A stretch of DNA of 64,000 nucleotides. Source: Sphingobacteriaceae bacterium. Lineage in GTDB: Bacteria; Bacteroidota; Bacteroidia; B-17B0; Aurantibacillaceae. Positions 9,168-16,833 of the stretch are shown piece after piece; positions within the stretch are counted from its first letter, which is position 1; each line of letters begins with the position of its first letter. The notes under the pieces were generated by a model that saw only the letters and a program-made list of their open reading frames with translations, did no database searches and was not told the origin of the DNA. Location of the stretch: assembly GCA_947480015.1 (NCBI GenBank), contig CANKBS010000015.1:1-64000 (forward strand), in the 5' to 3' direction. The position numbers and the translations under genes were made by a program.

Positions 9168-9283
9168 ATTTTTGTTTACCTATTCCCTGCCCTGCTCTTT
9201 CTCCGATCAATTAATGCATAAGTAAACCTTAAACAAAAGCCCTACTTTGTTTATAAAAAGCCACTAATAAAACTTCAAAAAGC

Positions 9284-9315
9284 ATTGGCTCAAGCCGATA
9301 ATATTCTTATTTTTG
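9284..9315 (+). promoter_or_regulatory. promoter of etfBA
   Basis: ATTG (9284-9287) and TATTTTTG (9308-9315) are separated by 20 bases, a full match to the Bacteroidota housekeeping promoter. This gives etfB an untranslated leader of roughly 85 bases. Confidence 0.65.
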
Positions 9316-9406
9316 CACCTCTTTAAAATAGATGAGGCCATCAGTTTTAAAGCAAGCATCGAATTTGCACTCAAGTAATTGGCATTAAAATAAAACAAAT
9401 ACGTAT

Positions 9407-10150
9407 ATGAAAATTTTAGTTGCAATAAGCAATGTACCGGATACCACCACAAAAATTCAGTTCAGCGATGCTGATACCAAATTTAATGCGGTCGGTGTAA
9501 CTTTTGTTATTAATCCTTATGATGAATGGTATGCCTTAGTGCGAGCCCTCGAATTAAAAGAGGCTAATTTGGCCGAAAAAGTAACCATTTTACATGTAGG
9601 CTTAGTGGATAGTGAAGCAACCATTCGCAAGGGATTAGCGCTTGGTGCCGATGATGCAGTGAGAATTGATTCCGATGGTCCGGATGCGTTATTTGTAGCC
9701 GAACAAATTGCTACTTATGCCACTGCCAATGGTTACGACCTAATATTAGTTGGTAAAGAAACCATTAATTACAACGGCTCCTCAGTTGGAGGTATGGTTG
9801 CCGGCATCTTAGATCTCCCATTTATATCATTAGCAACCAAGTTAGACATAGCCGGTAACAAAGCCACCCTCGAACAGGATATTGATGGCGGAGCACAGGT
9901 AGTAGAATGTGAATTACCATTGGTTGTAAGTTGTGCTAAAGGCATGGCCGATCAACGCATTCCTAACATGCGTGGCATTATGGCTGCCCGTACCAAACCC
10001 TTAACGGTTATTGCCTCTAACGGAGCAACGGCTCTTACATCTGTAAAATCGTTCAGCCTAAGTGCCGGTAGAACCACCTGCAAAATGCTTAACGAAGATC
10101 AAATGGAGGAGTTAGTTAACTTATTGCATACCGAAGCTAAAGTCATTTAA
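9407..10150 (+). CDS. etfB: electron transfer flavoprotein subunit beta
   Basis: This is the small subunit of ETF, which takes electrons from acyl-CoA and other dehydrogenases and passes them towards quinone. The 247 residues fit the family length. The start MKILVAISNVPDTT and the segments GLALGADDAVRI and LILVGKETINYNGSSVGGMVA (nucleotide-binding loop), then LPLVVSCAKGMADQRIPNMRGIMAARTK (the conserved EtfB signature region), identify it. The AMP-binding role of this subunit is family knowledge. It is followed after 21 bases by etfA, so the two form a dimer from one transcript. Confidence 0.95.
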   Translation: MKILVAISNVPDTTTKIQFSDADTKFNAVGVTFVINPYDEWYALVRALELKEANLAEKVTILHVGLVDSEATIRKGLALGADDAVRIDSDGPDALFVAEQIATYATANGYDLILVGKETINYNGSSVGGMVAGILDLPFISLATKLDIAGNKATLEQDIDGGAQVVECELPLVVSCAKGMADQRIPNMRGIMAARTKPLTVIASNGATALTSVKSFSLSAGRTTCKMLNEDQMEELVNLLHTEAKVI

Positions 10151-10171
10151 TTATAAAATTCAATACGTCTT

Positions 10172-11152
10172 ATGTCAGTTCTCGTTTATACCGAAATAAA
10201 TAAAGGCCGCGTAAAAAAAGCGTCCTTAGAATGCATTAACTACGCTGCTAAAATTGCCGAGTTAACCAACTCGAGCGTAACCGTTATGGTGAACAATGCC
10301 GACGCTACCCAATTGGAAGAACTTGGAAAAGCTGGTGCAAATAAAATATTAAGTTTAAAAAACGATAAATTAAACAGCGATAGCATGTTTGTTAGCACTG
10401 CAATTGAACAAGCTGCCAAAACAGAGACTGCCAAAGTAATTGTGTTTGCCTTTGATTTGCTTGGCAAAGCAGTTGCCCCACGTTTATCGGCCAGGTTAAA
10501 AGCCGGACTGGTAGCAGGCGCTGTAGATTATCCACAAATTAATGGTACTTCTTTTGAGGTTAAGAAAAATGTATTCTCAGGAAAAGCAACCGCATTATAT
10601 AGTATTACCAGCGACGTAAAACTCATCTCACTTTTACCAAATAGTTTCCCGGTAAAATTAGTTGAAAATAAAGCCAGTGTTGAAGAATATGCAGTGGATT
10701 TAAGTGGCATGGCTTCAAAAATTGTGATTAAAGTAACCAAATCAACCGATACCAGTGGTATGATTCCATTGCCGGAAGCTGAACTGGTTGTAAGTGCCGG
10801 CCGCGGTATGAAAGGTCCCGAAAACTGGGGCATGGTTGAAGATCTTGCTAAATCATTGGGAGCCACCACCGCTTGTTCTCGTCCGGTTGCCGATATGCAC
10901 TGGCGTCCACACCACGAACACGTTGGTCAAACCGGTATTGCCATCCGTCCGAATTTATACATTGCCATTGGTATTTCAGGTGCAATTCAACATTTAGCCG
11001 GGGTTAACGGAAGCAAAACCATTGTGGTAATAAACAACGACAAGGAAGCCCCATTTTTTAAATCGGCCGACTACGGTATTATTGGGGACGCTTTCTCTAT
11101 TTTGCCGAAGTTAACAGAAGCCGTTAAAAAATTTAAAGCAAATCAAAACTAA
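10172..11152 (+). CDS. etfA: electron transfer flavoprotein subunit alpha
   Basis: The protein has 326 residues. The C-terminal FAD-binding domain is clear from ELVVSAGRGMKGPENWGMVEDLA, then LGATTACSRPVAD, the HVGQTGIAIRPNLYIAIGISGAIQH signature of EtfA, and TIVVINNDKEAPFF. The N-terminal domain shares the ETF fold with EtfB. It carries the FAD that shuttles electrons from dehydrogenases to ETF-quinone oxidoreductase. It forms an operon with etfB (21-base gap). The next gene, a bifunctional nuclease, starts 34 bases later and may be on the same transcript. Confidence 0.95.
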   Translation: MSVLVYTEINKGRVKKASLECINYAAKIAELTNSSVTVMVNNADATQLEELGKAGANKILSLKNDKLNSDSMFVSTAIEQAAKTETAKVIVFAFDLLGKAVAPRLSARLKAGLVAGAVDYPQINGTSFEVKKNVFSGKATALYSITSDVKLISLLPNSFPVKLVENKASVEEYAVDLSGMASKIVIKVTKSTDTSGMIPLPEAELVVSAGRGMKGPENWGMVEDLAKSLGATTACSRPVADMHWRPHHEHVGQTGIAIRPNLYIAIGISGAIQHLAGVNGSKTIVVINNDKEAPFFKSADYGIIGDAFSILPKLTEAVKKFKANQN

Positions 11153-11186
11153 GCATAAAAAAAAATCTTAAATTAGGATTCACTGA

Positions 11187-11792
11187 ATGAAAAAGGTACG
11201 CTTAGAAATTGTTGGATTGAGCTATAGTCAAACGCAAAGTGGGGCCTATGCTCTGGTGTTGGGTGAGAGTTCAGGTTCCAGAAGATTACCTATAATCATC
11301 GGTGGATTTGAAGCGCAGGCAATTGCCATTGAACTCGAAAAAATGAGTCCAAGTCGCCCACTTACCCACGACCTTTTTAAATCATTTGCGCAAACTTTTG
11401 ATATTAATGTAAGTGAAGTTTTAATTTACAATTTAGTAGAAGGTATTTTTTATGCCAAACTTATTTGTACCGATGGCACGCGTGAAGTAGAAATTGATGC
11501 CAGAACCAGCGATGCCATTGCATTAGCGGTACGCTTTGGTTGCGAAATTTACACCTACGAGTTTATTTTAAAAAGTGCAGGAATTGTTCTGGATGATGAT
11601 ATTGAAGTAAATTCAATAAGCGAAGTACCTTTAAGTGATGTAAAAGATAATCCGAAAATCACCGAGAATGACGAATACAAATCGAAAAGTACCGAAGAGT
11701 TGAAGAGCATGCTACAAACCGCATTGGATGATGAAAAATACGAAATGGCCTCTAAAATTAGAGATGAAATAAACCAACGAAAAAAGTCATAA
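11187..11792 (+). CDS. bifunctional nuclease family protein with C-terminal UVR motif
   Basis: The protein has 201 residues. Residues 1-145 are the BFN domain (DUF151): VRLEIVGLSYSQTQSGAYALVLGE, RRLPIIIGGFEAQAIAIELE, PLTHDLFKSFAQTFDI and ARTSDAIALAVRF are family landmarks. A variable acidic linker leads to a UvrB/UvrC-type motif at about 167-198 (STEELKSMLQTALDDEKYE-MASKIRDEI), which usually forms a helical hairpin for protein contacts. The BFN-UVR fusion is common in Bacteroidota and Thermotoga. Nuclease activity was reported for a plant relative, but the bacterial role is not settled. A bidirectional terminator follows. Confidence 0.9.
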   Translation: MKKVRLEIVGLSYSQTQSGAYALVLGESSGSRRLPIIIGGFEAQAIAIELEKMSPSRPLTHDLFKSFAQTFDINVSEVLIYNLVEGIFYAKLICTDGTREVEIDARTSDAIALAVRFGCEIYTYEFILKSAGIVLDDDIEVNSISEVPLSDVKDNPKITENDEYKSKSTEELKSMLQTALDDEKYEMASKIRDEINQRKKS

Positions 11793-11794
11793 AA

Positions 11795-11818
11795 AAAACC
11801 GGAATTAACTCCGGTTTT
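11795..11818. terminator. bidirectional terminator between convergent genes
   Basis: AAAACCGGA (11795-11803) and TCCGGTTTT (11810-11818) form a perfect 9-bp stem with a 6-base loop. It is flanked by A-runs and T-runs, so it can serve the plus-strand BFN gene and the minus-strand gene ending at 11830. Confidence 0.85.
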
Positions 11819-11829
11819 TTTATGTTCAA

Positions 11830-12138
11830 TTATTTAGATTCGCTTTTTGGCTGTTCTTTTTTAGTCGCCTTTTCCTCTTTTGCTTTTGAAGCAGGAATCC
11901 CTTTTTCAGTAATTGCCATGCGGGTTCCACCGGCTGGTTTTACTTCCCCTTCTTTTTTCTGAACAGTTTTGCCATCATCAGCTTTTGGCGTTGCTTTTTC
12001 GGTTGCTGCTGGACTCGTTGTTCCATCAGGATTTACCGCTTGAGCGGATTCGTGTTTTTTTAACGAATTGTTGTCTTGCGCATTGCTTAGCAGGCTAAAA
12101 AAAGCTACAAAAGCCAATGTATACATTGTTTTTTTCAT
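11830..12138 (-). CDS. small exported low-complexity protein
   Basis: The protein has 102 residues. It starts with a clear signal peptide (MKKTMYTLAFVAFFSLLSNAQ, cleavage probably after Ala-20). The mature part is almost all Lys, Glu, Ala, Thr, Ser and Pro, with no predicted fold, and ends with alternating KEEKATKKE-like segments. One slightly more ordered stretch reads RMAITEKGIPASKAK. No family is recognised. It is flanked by a bidirectional terminator downstream. It may be a periplasmic filler or stress protein, but no function can be assigned. Confidence 0.65.
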   Translation of the reverse strand: MKKTMYTLAFVAFFSLLSNAQDNNSLKKHESAQAVNPDGTTSPAATEKATPKADDGKTVQKKEGEVKPAGGTRMAITEKGIPASKAKEEKATKKEQPKSESK

Positions 12139-12212
12139 AAGATGTGGTTTTAAAATATCAGACTAAAGGTAAAAAGAAAATCGCCATAATAAAAATACCG
12201 CCCAAAGGGGCA

Positions 12213-13106
12213 TTATAACTGACTGTCGAGGTTTTTTAATTCCTCCACTTTTTCCATATAACCCAGTTTTTCATACGAGAAAACAAGGTTATTTAAACAA
12301 CGCTTTAAAATCTCAATATTCGAACAAGGTAAATAATACTTTGATTCAGGCTCAAGATTTAGTTGTTTGAGAAATTGATCAATGTCCTTTTGGTTGAACA
12401 TGAGCCCCTTACTAAAGGGATTGATGTAAAATAAAATATTATTCGATAAGGTTTTATTGTTCACATCCATTAAGTTGGCGTAATCGTTTAAATAGGCCAA
12501 CACAAAATGTTGAGGCAAATTAATGCCATATACCGGAATGTTCAGCTCCTTACAAATAAGGATGTAAACCACACTCAGCATTAAGGGATTTCCTTTTTTA
12601 CTTTCTAAAACATTATTAATGAATGAGTTCTGTGGGGCATGGTAGTTAGTAATATTTCCACTAAACTGATGTACTTCAAATAAAATATGATTGATAATCT
12701 TTACCTTTTCAAGAGCAGTCAGATCTTCATGTAATTCAAGCCACACATCCTGTTTAATCTGCTGCAGCTGTTTTTTTACTTTGTTCTCATCCAAATCGGG
12801 ATATTGATAACGGGCTAAAATTAAAATTCCCTTTAGCAAATCATCGTGATCTTCCTTAGCCCATTCTTTTAAGGCTTTTTGAAGGCGCTCAAATTGTATG
12901 GTGTGGATGATAATTTCGATCCGCTTTTGCATGATGGCGTCAAAACTATTTTCCCAAGCAGTTTCTAAGTGGGGAATGGCAGGTGGCCCCAAAGTAACAA
13001 AACGATCTTTGACCTGAACATAGATTACTTCGTCAGGATCATCTAACAAGGTAATAAGGGCTATTACCTCCTTAAGACTCATTTCTGTTTTACTTTTTGC
13101 GGCCAT
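12213..13106 (-). CDS. SirB1/transglutaminase-like family protein
   Basis: The protein is about 297 residues. The N-terminal half is helical and HEAT-like (FVTLGPPAIPHLETAWENSFD). The centre has the SirB1/transglutaminase-like core with the segments SFINNVLESKKGNPLMLSVVY and ELNIPVYGINLPQHFVLAY, where the family's catalytic-like Cys, His and Asp positions are not all kept. The C-terminal helices resemble TPR-type ends. Bacterial SirB1 proteins are uncharacterised in most species. A longer start (TTG 13115) would lie within the -7 element at 13113-13120; ATG 13106 is preferred and implies a leaderless or nearly leaderless mRNA. Confidence 0.8.
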   Translation of the reverse strand: MAAKSKTEMSLKEVIALITLLDDPDEVIYVQVKDRFVTLGPPAIPHLETAWENSFDAIMQKRIEIIIHTIQFERLQKALKEWAKEDHDDLLKGILILARYQYPDLDENKVKKQLQQIKQDVWLELHEDLTALEKVKIINHILFEVHQFSGNITNYHAPQNSFINNVLESKKGNPLMLSVVYILICKELNIPVYGINLPQHFVLAYLNDYANLMDVNNKTLSNNILFYINPFSKGLMFNQKDIDQFLKQLNLEPESKYYLPCSNIEILKRCLNNLVFSYEKLGYMEKVEELKNLDSQL

Positions 13107-13112
13107 TAATGG

Positions 13113-13120
13113 CAAAAATA
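13113..13120 (-). promoter_or_regulatory. -7 promoter element for the SirB1-like gene
   Basis: The minus strand reads TATTTTTG here, matching TAnnTTTG, directly before the preferred ATG at 13106. No good -33 element was seen at the usual distance. Confidence 0.4.
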
Positions 13121-13208
13121 ATTGTAAAGTAGCTGTTCTGAGAGGGCTTTGCGTTTAATTCTTAACAAACCCACTGTTTATACCTTTGAACAAAGTTGTA
13201 TTAATAAA

Positions 13209-13235
13209 AAAAGCTCTCCTGTTTGGAGAGCTTTT
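13209..13235 (-). terminator. terminator of the M43 protease gene
   Basis: AAAAGCTCTCC (13209-13219) and GGAGAGCTTTT (13225-13235) form an 11-bp perfect stem with a 5-base loop. The minus-strand T-run lies at 13206-13212. The stem sits 20 bases beyond the stop codon. Confidence 0.85.
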
Positions 13236-13254
13236 CAAAAGACAATAAGTTTAA

Positions 13255-14913
13255 TTACTTGGCGATAATCAGTCTTCTGGTGGCTTTTTCAGTGCCATTA
13301 CTGATTCGAACACTATATACGCCATTGGCAAATTCATTCATATTGACTTCAATAACATCTGAGTTTTGAACAAATGCATTTTTGTGAATGAGCAATTCAC
13401 CCAAAGAGTTATAAACATCCACTTCAATGTTTTGGTTTTTAATAAGGTTCGATTGAATGTTAACCAGACCACTGCTTGGATTTGGAATCACATGGATTTC
13501 ACGGTCAAACATGGAAGTGTTTTGCAATCCGGTACAATCAGAAACCTCAATGACAGCAGAATAGGTAGTCACACCAATAGCATTGGAGGCAATCACATTT
13601 ATTGTATAAGAACCAACAGCACTAAAATGAATGCTTGGATGTGCATCGGTGTTGGAAGGCGCAAAACTTGAACCGGTACTAGGCTTTGATGTCCAGCTGT
13701 AGCTTAATGTAGCTGCACCGGTGGTTTGATTCGCCAAGTTAATAGTTTCATTTTTGCAGGCTTGAGCTGGCAAAATAAATCCTGCATCCGGCAAACCGGC
13801 ACATAACGTGGATGCACTCGCACTAAGTTGATTACGGTACACACCTTCTGCTAATGCAGTTTGAATGCGGGTATTTTGATCGGGTGTAAACATATAACAC
13901 CAAGGATCATCCACATAATCCATAAAATTCATAAACATGTCACCATAAGGATCGTTAGGTGAACAGGCATTGGCATGCAGCGGGTACGTTGGGTTACCAA
14001 AATTTTGACCGTATTGCCCAGTACCAAAACCACCTTTTTGTGGCGGGGTGTCATTGCAATAATCAGTGGCATTACAATCACCAGCCGGGTTATTATTACC
14101 ATCACCACCAATATGGCGTAAACCAAGCCAGTGACCGGCTTCATGGGTGGCTGTGCGTCCCTTATTATATGTTGGATCAAGTGTACCGGTGTTTCCAAAC
14201 GATTTAGACCACACCCAAATACCATCGTTTTGAGAATTACCACCGCCTCCCAAGCCACTTAAGCTTGTCGCAACAGGAAAAGTAGCGTAACCGAGTAGTT
14301 GCGCGCCTGAATTAACATCCGAAATCCAAATATTAAAATAATAAGTAGGATCCCAAATGGTATTCGGTTTAATGGTATTATCCATTAAATTTTGGAAAGC
14401 AGACGCTGTTGCAGGAGTCGCCGGATTGGTCCAACTATTCGTATTATAATTTACCCTCTCAATACCCGCTTCTGTTAGCGGCATACCGTTAGGGTCATAT
14501 TGAGCCATGCAAAAGGAAACATTTGTATTCGCAACACCAACAGCCGAAAAACCTGTAGCGGCGAGTTTAAAGGTATTTAAACCAATGCCTCCAAAATCTT
14601 TATTCAAAACCGTAATTTGTGAGTTAATTTGGTTTGGCGAAAGATTAGGATAAGTTCCTATCGTTTGACCTCCATGAATAACATGTACAATAACCGGAAT
14701 GGTGATGGTCATTGATTGTACCTTACCACTGGCTTGTTTCGCTTTATACGCGTTTACTTTTTGATTAAACCAAGCATCCCACTCGGCCGATGGTATAACG
14801 GTTCCACAACCGCGTTTATTTAGTTTCGAATCTTGGTTAAGTGCTGAACCGGTTGTTTGTGCATTTAAAAGAGTAGATAAACTTAAAAGTGCAAGTGATA
14901 ATTTAAATTTCAT
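13255..14913 (-). CDS. secreted M43 zinc metalloprotease with PKD domain and T9SS type A sorting domain
   Basis: The protein has 552 residues. A signal peptide (MKFKLSLALLSLSTLLNAQ) precedes a pappalysin/cytophagalysin-type catalytic domain at about 40-365. It contains HEAGHWLGLRH (His257, Glu258, His261, His267), the extended zinc motif of M43, and a Met-turn region MNFMDYVDD. Residues about 380-460 look like a PKD/Ig domain (TINLANQTTG, SYSWTSKPS, YTINVIASNAIG). The C-terminal about 75 residues carry IPNPSSGLVNIQS and GVYSVRISNG...RRLIIAK, the T9SS sorting signal. The enzyme is predicted to be exported and attached to the surface or released. Many cysteines suggest disulfides. Confidence 0.9.
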   Translation of the reverse strand: MKFKLSLALLSLSTLLNAQTTGSALNQDSKLNKRGCGTVIPSAEWDAWFNQKVNAYKAKQASGKVQSMTITIPVIVHVIHGGQTIGTYPNLSPNQINSQITVLNKDFGGIGLNTFKLAATGFSAVGVANTNVSFCMAQYDPNGMPLTEAGIERVNYNTNSWTNPATPATASAFQNLMDNTIKPNTIWDPTYYFNIWISDVNSGAQLLGYATFPVATSLSGLGGGGNSQNDGIWVWSKSFGNTGTLDPTYNKGRTATHEAGHWLGLRHIGGDGNNNPAGDCNATDYCNDTPPQKGGFGTGQYGQNFGNPTYPLHANACSPNDPYGDMFMNFMDYVDDPWCYMFTPDQNTRIQTALAEGVYRNQLSASASTLCAGLPDAGFILPAQACKNETINLANQTTGAATLSYSWTSKPSTGSSFAPSNTDAHPSIHFSAVGSYTINVIASNAIGVTTYSAVIEVSDCTGLQNTSMFDREIHVIPNPSSGLVNIQSNLIKNQNIEVDVYNSLGELLIHKNAFVQNSDVIEVNMNEFANGVYSVRISNGTEKATRRLIIAK

Positions 14914-14997
14914 GTATGGTACTATTGGTCGTTTTTATTGAATTATTTGAAGCTAATGTAAGGTTTTAATTGATTGCCTGACCGTTTTTTCGTCAAA

Positions 14998-15033
14998 AAA
15001 AATGCCTGAACCCCTTTGGGAACAGACATTTTT
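14998..15033 (-). terminator. terminator downstream of the P5C dehydrogenase gene
   Basis: AAAAATG (14998-15004) pairs with CATTTTT (15027-15033). Inside, CTG pairs with CAG and CCC with GGG around a short loop, with a few mismatches. The minus-strand T-run follows. It ends the gene whose stop lies at 15069. Confidence 0.65.
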
Positions 15034-15068
15034 ATTAAATACCACACGTGGGGGCACAAGTGAAAAAA

Positions 15069-16700
15069 TTAATCAGCTTGCAAAAATGGATATTTATAAT
15101 CTACCGCCGGCACAAAGGTTTCTTTGATGGTACGTGGCGATACCCAACGTAATAAGTTAATTTTAGCACCGGCCTTATCATTAGTTCCGCTTCCACGAGC
15201 ACCTCCAAAAGGTTGCTGGCCAACTACTGCCCCGGTGCATTTATCATTAATGTAAAAGTTACCAGCCGAGTTACTCAGTTTTTTTGTCGCCAATTCAATA
15301 GCATAACGATCTTGAGCTAAAATAGCGCCTGTTAAGGCATACATCGAAGTGCTGTCAACCAAGGCTAAGGTCTCTTCAAATTTATCAGCATCGTAAACAA
15401 AAATGGTTAAAACCGGACCAAACAATTCTTCACACATAGTCACATATTTTGGATCACTTGCCACAATAATGGTTGGCTCAATAAAATAGCCTTTCGATTT
15501 ATCGCCATTACCACCGGCAATGATTTCCACAGTAGGATCTTTTTTAGCAGCATCAATGTATTTGGCTAGTTTGTCAAAACTTTTCTCATCAATTACCGCA
15601 TTAACAAAATTGGTAAAATCTTCGGTTGGTCCCATTTTCATGGTTTTTAAATCAGCCAAAACAAAAGCTTTCACTTCTTCCCAAATATTAGAAGGGATAT
15701 AGGCACGAGAAGCCGCCGAACATTTTTGTCCCTGATATTCAAAAGCACCACGTGAAATAGCTGTCGCCAATGATTTGGGTTCGGCCGATTTATGCGCTAA
15801 GATAAAATCTTTACCGCCGGTCTCCCCTACTATACGTGGGTACGAACGGTATTTATGAATGTTGTTACCAATGGTTTGCCAGATGTTTTGAAACACTTCG
15901 GTGCTACCAGTAAAATGAATGCCGGCAAAATCTTTGTGATTAAATACAACTTCAGCAGCATCAGGACCACTCGGGTAAATAAGGTTAATTACCCCATCCG
16001 GTAAACCGGCCTTTTTAAAGATCTCCATCAGCACATTAGCGCTGTATACTGCTGTATTACTAGGTTTCCAAACTACCACATTTCCCATCATGGCACAACT
16101 GCTCGGTAAATTACCGGCTATGGCGGTGAAATTAAAGGGTGTTAAGGCATAAATAAAACCTTCTAATGGTCGCCATTCCAAACGATTCCAAACACCGGGA
16201 GAGGACACCGGTTGATCGGCATAAATTTCGGTCATGTATTGAACATTGAATCTTAAAAAATCAATGATCTCGCAAGCGCTGTCAATTTCGGCCTGAAACA
16301 CATTCTTACTCTGACCTAACATGGTGGCAGCATTTAATTTAGCGCGGTAAGGGCCGGCAATTAATTCGGCTGCTTTTAAGAAAATACTGGCCCTTTGTTC
16401 CCAGGCCATATTAGCCCAACGCTCTTTAGCAGCAAGGGCTGCATCAATAGCGGCATTGACATGGTTTTTATCGCTTTTATGAAAATGACCCAATACATGC
16501 TGATGATCGTGCGGTGGATAAAGGCGCACAAGGATATTACTTTCTACTTCCTTACCGCCAATATACATGGGGATATTAATTTTTTTACTGCGAAGTTCTT
16601 TCAACATGGCTTGCAGCTCAATACGTTCGACACTTCCGGGCACATACGATTTAATGGGTTCATTCACCGCAACCGGCACTTTATAAATTCCTTTTGGCAT
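15069..16700 (-). CDS. pruA: L-glutamate gamma-semialdehyde (1-pyrroline-5-carboxylate) dehydrogenase
   Basis: This enzyme oxidises P5C/glutamate semialdehyde to glutamate with NAD+, the second step of proline catabolism. The 543-residue length and N-terminal region match the monofunctional PutA2/ALDH4 group. Landmarks are TPFNFTAIAGNLPSS (188-201), WKPSNTAVYS, HFTGSTEVF, the catalytic general base Glu293 in VGETGGKD and the nucleophile Cys327 in EYQGQKCSAASR. The C-terminal GQQPFGGARGSGTNDKAG loop is also typical. No proline dehydrogenase lies next to it. A -7 element TATCTTTG lies 67 bases upstream. Confidence 0.95.
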   Translation of the reverse strand: MPKGIYKVPVAVNEPIKSYVPGSVERIELQAMLKELRSKKINIPMYIGGKEVESNILVRLYPPHDHQHVLGHFHKSDKNHVNAAIDAALAAKERWANMAWEQRASIFLKAAELIAGPYRAKLNAATMLGQSKNVFQAEIDSACEIIDFLRFNVQYMTEIYADQPVSSPGVWNRLEWRPLEGFIYALTPFNFTAIAGNLPSSCAMMGNVVVWKPSNTAVYSANVLMEIFKKAGLPDGVINLIYPSGPDAAEVVFNHKDFAGIHFTGSTEVFQNIWQTIGNNIHKYRSYPRIVGETGGKDFILAHKSAEPKSLATAISRGAFEYQGQKCSAASRAYIPSNIWEEVKAFVLADLKTMKMGPTEDFTNFVNAVIDEKSFDKLAKYIDAAKKDPTVEIIAGGNGDKSKGYFIEPTIIVASDPKYVTMCEELFGPVLTIFVYDADKFEETLALVDSTSMYALTGAILAQDRYAIELATKKLSNSAGNFYINDKCTGAVVGQQPFGGARGSGTNDKAGAKINLLRWVSPRTIKETFVPAVDYKYPFLQAD

Positions 16701-16766
16701 ACTGATTTGATTTAATTTTTATAATTCGAAAACAATTTGAAAAAATGCGTGTTTTAAAAACGAGAC

Positions 16767-16774
16767 CAAAGATA
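16767..16774 (-). promoter_or_regulatory. -7 promoter element for pruA
   Basis: The complement of these bases reads TATCTTTG, matching TAnnTTTG, and lies 67 bases before the pruA start. The -33 element is not clear. Confidence 0.4.
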
Positions 16775-16833
16775 CTATCTTTCCTTAATTAGAATTGAAA
16801 GATTAAGAAGAATTATGGTTTTTTAGATTTGTT

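Noticed and set aside
13959-14207. His- and Tyr-rich plus-strand ORF inside the M43 protease gene
   Set aside because: Composition is the reverse reading of the metalloprotease's Gly/Asn codons; antisense shadow.
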